NCBI RefSeq assembly: GCF_003171715.1
Contig: NZ_QGHL01000004.1
Span: 1 to 64,000 of the forward strand
From: Novosphingobium meiothermophilum
GTDB taxonomy: Bacteria > Pseudomonadota > Alphaproteobacteria > Sphingomonadales > Sphingomonadaceae
Length of the DNA stretch: 64,000 nt
Direction of reading: 5' to 3'
Part shown: piece by piece, positions 24,879-32,307 of the stretch
Layout: the number at the start of each line of letters is the position of its first letter
Numbering within the stretch: position 1 is the first letter of the stretch
Translations under genes and position numbers: made by a program
The notes under the pieces: model-generated
Seen by the model: the letters and a program-made list of their open reading frames with translations, nothing else
Database searches by the model: none
What the model was told of the DNA's origin: nothing

Positions 24879-26045
24879 ATGCCCGATGCCGCACCCGCCA
24901 AGGGGCCGCTTGCCGGAATCCGCGTTCTGGAACTGGCAGGGCTTGGCCCCACGCCCTTCGGCGCAATGGTGCTGGCCGACTTCGGCGCGCAAGTCGTGCG
25001 GGTCGAACGCCTTGACCACACGTCGGTGGCTGGCGGCGATGAACGCTACAACTATCTCAACCGCAACCGCCGGGCGATCGCGCTGGACCTGAAGGCCGAG
25101 CAAGGGCTGGCTTTTGCCCGCAAGCTGGCTTCGCACGCCGATGTGCTGATCGAAGGCTTCAGGCCCGGCACGATGGAGCGGCTGGGCCTTGGCCCTGCTG
25201 ATCTCATGGAAGACAACCCGCGCCTGATCTACGCCCGCATGACCGGCTGGGGCCAGACCGGTCCGCTTGCACAGGCGGCCGGGCACGACATCAACTATCT
25301 TGCGATGACCGGCGCCCTTTATCTGATTGGACAGCCCGACCGCCCCCCCCAACCTCCGCTCAACCTTGTCGGAAACTTCGGCGGCGGCGGCATGACGATG
25401 GTGGCCGGAATCCTTGCCGCACTTGTCGAACGCGGCACGAGCGGCCGGGGGCAGGTGATCGATGCCGCCATGATCGACGGCGCATCGCTGCTGATGACGC
25501 AAGTCTTCGCCTGGTCGCGCATGGGCATCTGGCGGCAGGGGCGCGGCGGCAACCTGCTCGACGGCAGCGCCTATTTCTATCGGTGCTACGAAACGGCAGA
25601 CGGTCGCCACATCGCTGTCGGCGCTCTCGAACCGCAGTTCCACGCGCTGTTTGTCAAGACCATCGGGCTTGATCCGTCCGACTATGCCGATCACCTCAAC
25701 CCCGCGCATTGGGAAGAACGCGGGGCCACGGTTGCCGCCATCATCCGCACCCGGACGCGCGATGAGTGGATAGCGGCGTTTCAGGGAATCGACGCCTGCG
25801 TCAGCCCGGTGCTCTCGCCGCAGGAAGCCCTGAGCCATCCCGCCAACATCGAACGCGGCGTCCATGTCGGCCCGGATGATGCCCGCCAGCCCGCCCCTGC
25901 ACCGCGTCTTTCACGCACGCCCGGTGCATTGCAGGCAATGCCCTCGCTGCCGGGCGAAGGTGGGATGGCCGCGCTGGAGCAATGGGAACTCGAAAGTGCA
26001 GAGATTGACGCCCTTGCGTCGGCCGGCCTGCTTGTCGCTGGTTGA
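24879..26045 (+). CDS. CaiB/BaiF family CoA transferase or alpha-methylacyl-CoA racemase-like protein
   Basis: A 388-residue class III CoA-transferase-fold protein, most like alpha-methylacyl-CoA racemase. Shared blocks: VLIEGFRPGTMERLGLGP, YARMTGWGQTGP, AGHDINY (His136, matching racemase His126), GGNLLDGSAYFYRCYE and AVGALEPQF. The residue matching the catalytic Asp of the family (Asp156 in mycobacterial MCR, Asp169 in formyl-CoA transferase) is Asn166 here (LVGNFGGG, codon AAC). The start at 24879 was chosen because it gives the family's N-terminus; ATGs at 24801 and 24771 add a non-homologous leader. It is divergent from the BVMO operon. Confidence 0.88.
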   Translation: MPDAAPAKGPLAGIRVLELAGLGPTPFGAMVLADFGAQVVRVERLDHTSVAGGDERYNYLNRNRRAIALDLKAEQGLAFARKLASHADVLIEGFRPGTMERLGLGPADLMEDNPRLIYARMTGWGQTGPLAQAAGHDINYLAMTGALYLIGQPDRPPQPPLNLVGNFGGGGMTMVAGILAALVERGTSGRGQVIDAAMIDGASLLMTQVFAWSRMGIWRQGRGGNLLDGSAYFYRCYETADGRHIAVGALEPQFHALFVKTIGLDPSDYADHLNPAHWEERGATVAAIIRTRTRDEWIAAFQGIDACVSPVLSPQEALSHPANIERGVHVGPDDARQPAPAPRLSRTPGALQAMPSLPGEGGMAALEQWELESAEIDALASAGLLVAG

Positions 26046-26064
26046 AGGGGAAGGCTGAAACGGT

Positions 26065-26772
26065 TCAGGCTTTTCCGGCCGCCTCGCGCGCCAGAACCTT
26101 CCTGATGAGATCGGCGTAAACCTCCGGTTCCTGCGCGCCGGGCACGATCAGCTTGCCGTTGATGACCACGGCGGGAACCCCGGTCACGTTCCAGTCCCAC
26201 GCCTGCCGCTCGCCAGCCGTGACCATCGCGTCGATTTCGGGGTCGATCATCGCCTTCAGGGCATCGATGCGTGGCAATCCCGCGGTTTCTGCAATTTCCG
26301 CCAGAACTTCCGGGTCAGAGACATTGCGCCGTGCCTGAAAGTGCGCATCGAACAGCGCGCGCTTCAACCGCATCTGCCGCTCAGGGCCGAAATCGCGCAG
26401 CGCCCAGGTCAGCAGCCGATGCGCGAGCCGGGTATTCCACATCATGGCGGGCGGCGCCTCACCCTCTCCGGCATAGTCGAAGGAATAGCCCGCCCGCTGT
26501 GCCGCAGCCTTCAACGCTTCGCGCACGCCCGCTGATTGCTGGGGCGTGCGGCCATACTTGCGCTGGATGTGCGCGCCCTGCTCCTCGCCCTCCTCCGGCA
26601 TGTCGGGGTTCAGCTCGAACGGGTGAAAGCGCACCTTTGCCGACACTTCGTCCGCCATCGCGGCAAGCGCCCGGTCAAGCTGCCTGAGGCCGATCGCGCA
26701 CCACGGACACATCACGTCAGACCAGATATCGAGCGTCACTTGCGCCGGAGCGCGCAAGGCCCCGGCGCTCAT
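26065..26772 (-). CDS. DsbA-family oxidoreductase (FrnE-like)
   Basis: A 235-residue cytoplasmic thioredoxin-fold protein with CPWC at 22-25 in IWSDVMCPWC and a late cis-Pro segment GVPAVVINGKLIVPGAQ, the FrnE/2-hydroxychromene-2-carboxylate isomerase-like branch of DsbA. There is no signal peptide. FrnE proteins are linked to disulfide exchange and stress tolerance. The ATG at 26772 overlaps the nudC stop (ATGA), making it the last gene of mutY-bla-nudC-frnE. It converges with the CaiB gene 19 bases away. Confidence 0.9.
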   Translation of the reverse strand: MSAGALRAPAQVTLDIWSDVMCPWCAIGLRQLDRALAAMADEVSAKVRFHPFELNPDMPEEGEEQGAHIQRKYGRTPQQSAGVREALKAAAQRAGYSFDYAGEGEAPPAMMWNTRLAHRLLTWALRDFGPERQMRLKRALFDAHFQARRNVSDPEVLAEIAETAGLPRIDALKAMIDPEIDAMVTAGERQAWDWNVTGVPAVVINGKLIVPGAQEPEVYADLIRKVLAREAAGKA

Positions 26773-27665
26773 TGGGCCAGCCACCATTTGAGCAGGTGAT
26801 GCGCAATTGCGAAGGGCGGCGGCGCGATGAAGGCTGCATCCTCGGCGCCGGTCATGGCATGGCGCACTTCCTCGCGCGTGAACCAGTGCGCATCGTCCAG
26901 TTCCGTGGTGTCGATGGTCAGCGCCTTGTCGGTGGCATAGGCATGGCAGGCGATCATCAGCGAGGACGGGAACGGCCAGGGCTGGCTGGCGACATAGCGC
27001 ACCTCGCCCACCTTCACGCCTGCCTCCTCCAGAACCTCGCGCCGCACGGCATCCTCCAGCCCTTCACCCGGCTCGACGAAACCGGCCAGCGCCGAATAGC
27101 GCCGCGGCGGAAAGCGCGGCTGGCGGCCCAGCAGCAGTTCGCCATCGCATTCCACCGTCATGATCGTGACCGGATCGACACGGGGGTAATGCTCTGCCTT
27201 GCACAACTCGTTCGTGCACAGGCGCTGCCAGCCGCCCTTCACCAGCCGCGTGGGGGCGCTGCACATGGCACAGAAACGATGCCGCGCGTGCCAGTCCACC
27301 AGGCTGCGTGCACCGCCATAGATCGCCAGATCGGCCGCTGAAAGCGTGCTCATGGCCGCCCACAACCGGGGATTGGGCGGCGCAACGCTGCCCACGATGC
27401 GCGGAGTCACTTCGGCAAAGCATCCACGTCCATCATCGGCAAGTCCAAGGAACACCATTTCCGCTTCGGGGTCGGCATCGGCCAGCGTGCCCCATTGCAG
27501 CCCGCCGTCCGGCGCAATCACCGGATCGATGCCATCCAGCTTCAGCAGCCTTGCCCGCCAGTTCATCAAGCTGGCCAGCCGGTCGGGATCGGCGCGCACG
27601 TGGTCGGCCCGGTCAAGCCCGCCACCACCAAAGGCAAATGCGGGGGGTGTCATCACGCTATCCAT
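26769..27665 (-). CDS. nudC: NAD(+) diphosphatase NudC
   Basis: A 298-residue Nudix hydrolase that cleaves NAD(H) and removes NAD caps from RNA. Zinc Cys residues at 132, 135, 150 and 155, the Nudix box at 195-217 (GFVEPGEGLEDAVRREVLEE...), and the NudC-specific SQPWPFPSS at 227-235. The start at 27665 shares its A with the beta-lactamase stop (TGATG); a start at 27764 would lie inside the upstream gene. Confidence 0.95.
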   Translation of the reverse strand: MDSVMTPPAFAFGGGGLDRADHVRADPDRLASLMNWRARLLKLDGIDPVIAPDGGLQWGTLADADPEAEMVFLGLADDGRGCFAEVTPRIVGSVAPPNPRLWAAMSTLSAADLAIYGGARSLVDWHARHRFCAMCSAPTRLVKGGWQRLCTNELCKAEHYPRVDPVTIMTVECDGELLLGRQPRFPPRRYSALAGFVEPGEGLEDAVRREVLEEAGVKVGEVRYVASQPWPFPSSLMIACHAYATDKALTIDTTELDDAHWFTREEVRHAMTGAEDAAFIAPPPFAIAHHLLKWWLAQ

Positions 27666-28960
27666 CAGGCTGCGGCCTTTCTCGTCATCACATCGGCCAG
27701 CACGGCCTTGGGAAACTCGCTGTGCACCGGATAGGCTTCCGATGGCATGTATTGCGTATAGCACCCGGCCCGCAGCCCGATGCGGAAGTTGACGAAGCCC
27801 ACGGTCCCGGCCGCCCCCGCCCAGCCATAGGTTCCCGCATCATCGCCAAGGCCCACTGATCCGCCCGCACCGAACCCGCTACCGCGAATGAACGCGCGAG
27901 ACAGATCGGTGCCTTCCGGCAAGAGATTGCTTGTCCCCAGCCGCACGGCTGCCTCGCTCATCACCTGCCGCCCTTCAATCGTGCCGTATCCCAGCAGCAT
28001 CCGCTGGAACCGGTCATAGTCGCGCGGACTGGAAACCAGACCGGAACCGCCGAACGGCCAGGGCGGTGATTCGAGATAGACCGAAGCGGGCGCCGGATCG
28101 ATCGGCACCAGCACGCCCCCCACCACGCCATAGTTGGTGGAAAGCCGCCCCGCCTCTGCTTCGGGCACACGAAACCAGGTTGATGTCATCCCGCAGGGCG
28201 CAAAGATCCGCTCGTCCAGAAAAGCATCGAACGGCTTGCCCGATGCCACCTCGATCACCCGGCCCAGAAGATCGAGGCCAACGGAATAGCTCCAGGTCGA
28301 TCCCGGCTCGTAAACCAGGGGCATCGTGGCAAGGACATCGGCAAACTCGGCCAGACTGCGCAGTGGCTTTGGTGCGTCGACTCCGGGCACGCGCACGCGG
28401 CTGGCCTGCCCCGGCACCAGACCGGCACGGATGTAGGCGTCCTTGATCGGCCCTTTCTGGATGATCGAATAGCCAAGCCCCGCCGTATGAGTCAGCAGGT
28501 GCCGGACCGTAATCTGCGCACGCGCAGGCCGCAGATCGGTGAGCGATCCATCGGGCACGGCCTGCACCATCATCTTCGCGTAGGCGGGCAGAAGATCGGA
28601 AATCGGCTGGTCCAGCCGCAGCTTGCCCTCGTCGACCAGCATCATGGCAGCCATGCCGGTGATCGGCTTGGTCATGGAATAGATGCGGAACAGGCTGTCC
28701 ATGCCAACCGGCTGGGGTGCCCCGCGCGCCAGCGATCCGCGCGCGATGCCGAGCGGCGCCTCGCCTGCGCCCCATCCGATCGAGGCGATCATCCCTGCCA
28801 GCCGCCCGGTTCCCACATACCGTTCCAGCATTGCCGTGACCGCCGGAAAGCGGGCCTCGGCCGCAGCGCTGGCCAGGGCCATGTGCGGCAGTGCTGCCGT
28901 TCCGGCCAGCGCGCCCAGCGAACCCAGCAGTCTTCTGCGCGTCACCATAATGTGCGCCAT
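27665..28960 (-). CDS. Secreted serine hydrolase, beta-lactamase (class C/DD-peptidase) fold
   Basis: A 431-residue protein with a Tat-like signal (TRRRLLGSLGALAGTAAL). Active-site Ser-x-x-Lys SMTK at 95-98; a YSV motif (SYSVGLDLLG) is the likely Tyr-x-Asn equivalent, with V in place of N; the third box is HxG-like only and not clear. Such proteins are often esterases rather than antibiotic-hydrolysing lactamases. It starts 3 bases after the mutY stop and overlaps nudC by one base. It should not be read as a resistance gene. Confidence 0.85.
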   Translation of the reverse strand: MAHIMVTRRRLLGSLGALAGTAALPHMALASAAAEARFPAVTAMLERYVGTGRLAGMIASIGWGAGEAPLGIARGSLARGAPQPVGMDSLFRIYSMTKPITGMAAMMLVDEGKLRLDQPISDLLPAYAKMMVQAVPDGSLTDLRPARAQITVRHLLTHTAGLGYSIIQKGPIKDAYIRAGLVPGQASRVRVPGVDAPKPLRSLAEFADVLATMPLVYEPGSTWSYSVGLDLLGRVIEVASGKPFDAFLDERIFAPCGMTSTWFRVPEAEAGRLSTNYGVVGGVLVPIDPAPASVYLESPPWPFGGSGLVSSPRDYDRFQRMLLGYGTIEGRQVMSEAAVRLGTSNLLPEGTDLSRAFIRGSGFGAGGSVGLGDDAGTYGWAGAAGTVGFVNFRIGLRAGCYTQYMPSEAYPVHSEFPKAVLADVMTRKAAA

Positions 28961-28963
28961 CTT

Positions 28964-30082
28964 TCAGTCTGTCCTCTCATTGTTGGTTCTTGCCGCAAGC
29001 GCCAACCGCGCGGCCTTGGCAAAAACGGTGGGCAGACCTGCCGCCTCGATCTCGGCAAGCGGCCACCACTCGGCACCCGGCAGACTAACCGCTTGTGGCG
29101 CTTCGCCAAGCAGCAATTGCAGTTCCAGATCAAAGTGCGTGAATGAATGCCGCACAATCCCGCCCGGCTTCCACGCTCCTTCCAGCGTGGCCGCACCATC
29201 CTGACGGGCCGACCAATGATCGTCGGGCAAGGCGCGCATGCCGCCCAGCATTCCGCGCCCCGGCCTGCGCACCAGCAGGACCCGCCCATCCTCCTCGATC
29301 CAGTAGGCCCGGCCCTGTCGCACCGGCTTGGGCTTCTTCGCCGCCTTCACCGGCAGGCGTTCGGGCGCGCCATCGGCATGGCCACGACACGCCGCCCTGA
29401 TCGGGCACAGCATGCAGCGCGGGCTGCGCGCGGTGCAGATCGTGGCGCCAAGGTCCATCATGGCCTGCGCAAAATCGCCCGCGCGGGTTTCCGGCGTGAT
29501 CTGACCTGCGGCAAAGCGGATGGCTGCCCTGCCAGCAGGCAGTGGTTCATCAACGCCGAACAGACGCGCCACCACGCGCTCCACGTTGGCGTCCACCACC
29601 ACCGCGCGCCGTCCAAAGGCAATCGCCGCCACTGCGGCTGCGGTATATTCGCCAAGGCCGGGAAGCGCGCGCAACGCCTCCTCGGTATCGGGAAAGGCCC
29701 CGCCCATGGCCGCAACCGCCCTTGCGCAGGCCAGCAGATTACGCGCGCGGGCATAATAGCCAAGACCCGCCCACGCCGCCATGACTTCGGCATCGTCCGC
29801 CGCGGCCAGATCATTCACCGTGGGCCAGCGCTCGGTAAACCTTGCAAAATATGGTCCCACCGCCGCCACGGTGGTCTGTTGCAGCATCACTTCGGAAAGC
29901 CACACGCGATAGGGATCGGGCGACAACCCGGTTCTTGCCCTGTCGGCAGGAAGCGTGCGCCACGGCAGCCGTCGCGCGTGCACATCATACCATGACAGCA
30001 ACCGGGGGGCGATTGCCTCTGGCCGCATCATGGCGTGATCGCGCTTTGCGTGCGTATCCACGGCATCCTCTCTGGCTTGCAT
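28964..30082 (-). CDS. mutY: A/G-specific adenine glycosylase MutY
   Basis: A 372-residue base-excision repair enzyme that removes A opposite 8-oxoguanine. Catalytic Glu64 (WLSEVMLQQT), catalytic Asp164 (VVVDANVERV), helix-hairpin-helix ALPGLGEYTAAAV, and the 4Fe-4S cluster Cys216-x6-Cys223-x2-Cys226-x5-Cys232. A Nudix-like C-terminal domain senses 8-oxoG. ATGs at 30031 and 30028 are shorter alternative starts with no better ribosome site. It is divergent from dciA and heads the mutY-bla-nudC-frnE unit. Confidence 0.96.
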   Translation of the reverse strand: MQAREDAVDTHAKRDHAMMRPEAIAPRLLSWYDVHARRLPWRTLPADRARTGLSPDPYRVWLSEVMLQQTTVAAVGPYFARFTERWPTVNDLAAADDAEVMAAWAGLGYYARARNLLACARAVAAMGGAFPDTEEALRALPGLGEYTAAAVAAIAFGRRAVVVDANVERVVARLFGVDEPLPAGRAAIRFAAGQITPETRAGDFAQAMMDLGATICTARSPRCMLCPIRAACRGHADGAPERLPVKAAKKPKPVRQGRAYWIEEDGRVLLVRRPGRGMLGGMRALPDDHWSARQDGAATLEGAWKPGGIVRHSFTHFDLELQLLLGEAPQAVSLPGAEWWPLAEIEAAGLPTVFAKAARLALAARTNNERTD

Positions 30083-30111
30083 GGCTTACCTATGGCATGG
30101 CGCTTGGCAGG

Positions 30112-30699
30112 ATGAAAAGCACCCCTTCGGACGCGGACAGGAACACCACACAACGGCCGCGCAAGGCCGCGCGTGTCGCCACGCAGCCTGCCGCAAGACC
30201 CTATGAACGGCCGCGCGGCGGCGAGGCGCGCCAGATTGCAGACCTCATGCCCGCCATCGGGCGCACGGCGTTTCGTCGCTTCGGCTTCGTGCAGTCCAGC
30301 GTGGTCACGCGGTGGCCGGAAATCGTGGGTGAACGCCACGCGCGCCACTGCATGCCGGAATCGATCCGCTTCCCGCCGGGCGAAAAGTCCGAAGGCATCC
30401 TGCAACTGGTTGTCAGCCCGGCCCATGCCCCGCTGATCCAGCACGTGATCCCGGAAATCATCGACCGGGTAAACCGCTTCTTCGGCTACAACGCGGTGGC
30501 GCGCATAAAGCTGCGGCAAGGCGCGGTTCATGCGCCGCGCCCCAAGGATGGTCCGCGCACCGCGCCCCCATCGCTCAAACCGATTCCGATGGAACTTGGG
30601 GATTCGCTGCGCGATATCGGCGATCCCGAACTGCGCGCCGTACTCGAATCGCTGGCGCGCAGTCTCGACAGCGCAACCGGGGGAAAGAACCAGTCATGA
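30112..30699 (+). CDS. dciA: DciA family (DUF721) replicative helicase loader
   Basis: About 195 residues. The DUF721 core is visible: VTRWPEIVGERHARHCMPE, then ILQLVVSPAHAPLIQHVIPEI and a KH-like end. DciA loads the DnaB helicase in bacteria that lack DnaC. The first 35 residues are Arg-rich and disordered, and the C-terminus is a Pro-rich tail. An ATG at 30097 is the alternative start. The stop overlaps the next start as ATGA. dciA next to mutY and smc is a conserved alphaproteobacterial arrangement. Confidence 0.88.
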   Translation: MKSTPSDADRNTTQRPRKAARVATQPAARPYERPRGGEARQIADLMPAIGRTAFRRFGFVQSSVVTRWPEIVGERHARHCMPESIRFPPGEKSEGILQLVVSPAHAPLIQHVIPEIIDRVNRFFGYNAVARIKLRQGAVHAPRPKDGPRTAPPSLKPIPMELGDSLRDIGDPELRAVLESLARSLDSATGGKNQS

Positions 30700-31418
30700 T
30701 CCGCAAGATCGCCATCATCACCTTTGCTGCTGCGGCGCTGATCTGTTCGGGCACGGGCGCGGCCCAGCCGGCGCGCAAGCCCCTGCCCAATGCCGGGGCG
30801 CGTCCCAACTGGAACGCCACGGTCACGACCACGCCCGAAGGAAACCGGGTGCTCGGCAATCCTGCGGCAGCGCTGCGCCTTGTTGAGTATGTCAGCTACA
30901 CCTGCCCGCACTGCGCCCAGTTCGAGATCGAATCCGAAGGCGAACTGAAGCTGGGCATGGTCGGCCCCGGCAAGGGCGCAATCGAGATTCGCAACTTCGT
31001 GCGCGATCCGGTGGACATGACCGTGGCCCTCATCACCAATTGCGCGCCCGCCAATCGCTTCTTCACCCTGCACACGGCCTTCATGCGCGCGCAGTCGACA
31101 TGGATCCAGCCGCTGGCCAACTCTACCGAAGCCCAGCGCCAGCGCTGGAGCACCGGTCCCTTCGCCAGCCGCACCCGTGCGATTGCCGCCGATTTCAGGT
31201 TCTACGAGTTCATGGCCGCACGCGGCATGGACCGGCCCGCGCTCGACCGCTGCCTTGGCAACGAGTCGCTGGCAAAGCGCCTGGCCGAACAGACGCAGCA
31301 GGCGGTGGACAGGCAGGGCGTCACCGGAACGCCCAGCTTCATGCTAGACGGAATCCTGCTGGCCGGAACGCACAACTGGGCCACGCTTCGTCCGCAGCTC
31401 ATGGCCCGCACGAAATAG
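30696..31418 (+). CDS. Periplasmic DsbA-like thiol oxidoreductase
   Basis: A 240-residue exported thioredoxin-fold protein. Signal peptide at 1-23 (ITFAAAALICSGTGAAQ), active site CPHC at 70-73, cis-Pro region GTPSFML near 208. The CPHC dipeptide is that of oxidising DsbA. It is translationally coupled to dciA (ATGA) and followed 109 bases later by a second DsbA-like gene, so the pair may be a duplicate set. It probably makes disulfides in envelope proteins. Confidence 0.9.
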   Translation: MIRKIAIITFAAAALICSGTGAAQPARKPLPNAGARPNWNATVTTTPEGNRVLGNPAAALRLVEYVSYTCPHCAQFEIESEGELKLGMVGPGKGAIEIRNFVRDPVDMTVALITNCAPANRFFTLHTAFMRAQSTWIQPLANSTEAQRQRWSTGPFASRTRAIAADFRFYEFMAARGMDRPALDRCLGNESLAKRLAEQTQQAVDRQGVTGTPSFMLDGILLAGTHNWATLRPQLMARTK

Positions 31419-31527
31419 CACCGCGCACATGCCTGCGGGGCAGACTTTCTGCCCTGCCCCTTCAATCCGGCCCGACAATCCGCTAGCGTCCGCGCCGCAC
31501 CTGCCAAATCACGGGATTATCCAGACG

Positions 31528-32274
31528 ATGAAGTTCGCCCGCGCTCTCCTGCTTGCTACCCTGCCGCTCACCCTCGGCCTTGCCGCGTGCGACAAGAAGG
31601 ACGCCGCCACCAGCCAGACCGTCTCGGCTGAACCAATTGCCCGGATTGCGCCGCCCGCAGGCAAATCGTGGACCGAAACTTTCATGGCAACGCCCGAAGG
31701 CGGCTACCTGATGGGCAACCCGGATGCCCCGATCAAGCTGATCGAGTTCGGGGCGCTTTCATGCTCGCACTGTGCGGAGTTTTCGGAAAAAGGCTTCCCG
31801 GCGCTGCGCGATGAATACATCGCATCGGGCCGCGTGTCGTTCGAGCTGCGCCTGTTCCTGCTCAATGCGCTCGATATGCCCTCGGTCCTGCTCGCCACCT
31901 GCAGCACGCCCGAAGCGGTGATCCCGCTGGCTGAACAGTTCTGGGGCTGGCAGCCCAACATGTTCAAGAATCTCCAGCAGAACGAAGCGGCCTTCCAGCA
32001 GGTTGCCAACCTGCCGCCCGAAAAGCGCTTTGGCGGCATCGCGCAGGTTTCCGGAATGACCGAGTTTTTCGCCTCGCGCGGGGTTGCGGCGGCGCAGGGC
32101 GCGTCCTGCCTTGCCGACAGCGACCGCGCGACCAAGCTGGCCAACCTCAACGAGCAGTGGGGCAAGGAGTACGACATCACCGGCACCCCCACTTTCTTCC
32201 TCAATGGCAACAAGACCGGCGTTGCGACCTGGGCCGAGCTTGAACCCATGCTCCAGAAGGCCGGCGCTCGCTAA
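31528..32274 (+). CDS. DsbA-like thiol oxidoreductase, predicted lipoprotein
   Basis: A 248-residue protein with a lipobox ending at Cys21 (LGLAACDKK), so it should be membrane anchored in the periplasm. Thioredoxin-like domain with CSHC at 79-82 in place of CPHC, and cis-Pro GTPTFFL near 217. The start was placed at the ATG at 31528, as the upstream frame lacks a signal sequence. It is homologous in layout to the preceding gene (both have ATPEG/TTPEG and MGNPDAP/LGNPAAA lead-ins). It sits 33 bases before smc. Confidence 0.9.
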   Translation: MKFARALLLATLPLTLGLAACDKKDAATSQTVSAEPIARIAPPAGKSWTETFMATPEGGYLMGNPDAPIKLIEFGALSCSHCAEFSEKGFPALRDEYIASGRVSFELRLFLLNALDMPSVLLATCSTPEAVIPLAEQFWGWQPNMFKNLQQNEAAFQQVANLPPEKRFGGIAQVSGMTEFFASRGVAAAQGASCLADSDRATKLANLNEQWGKEYDITGTPTFFLNGNKTGVATWAELEPMLQKAGAR

Positions 32275-32307
32275 GCGGCCGGGAAGCGTGGCCGGGGAAC
32301 GCTGAAG

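Noticed and set aside
27665..28960. Antibiotic-resistance beta-lactamase
   Set aside because: Has SxxK, but the YxN motif reads YSV and no clear KTG-type box was seen; likely an esterase-type relative, so no resistance claim is made.
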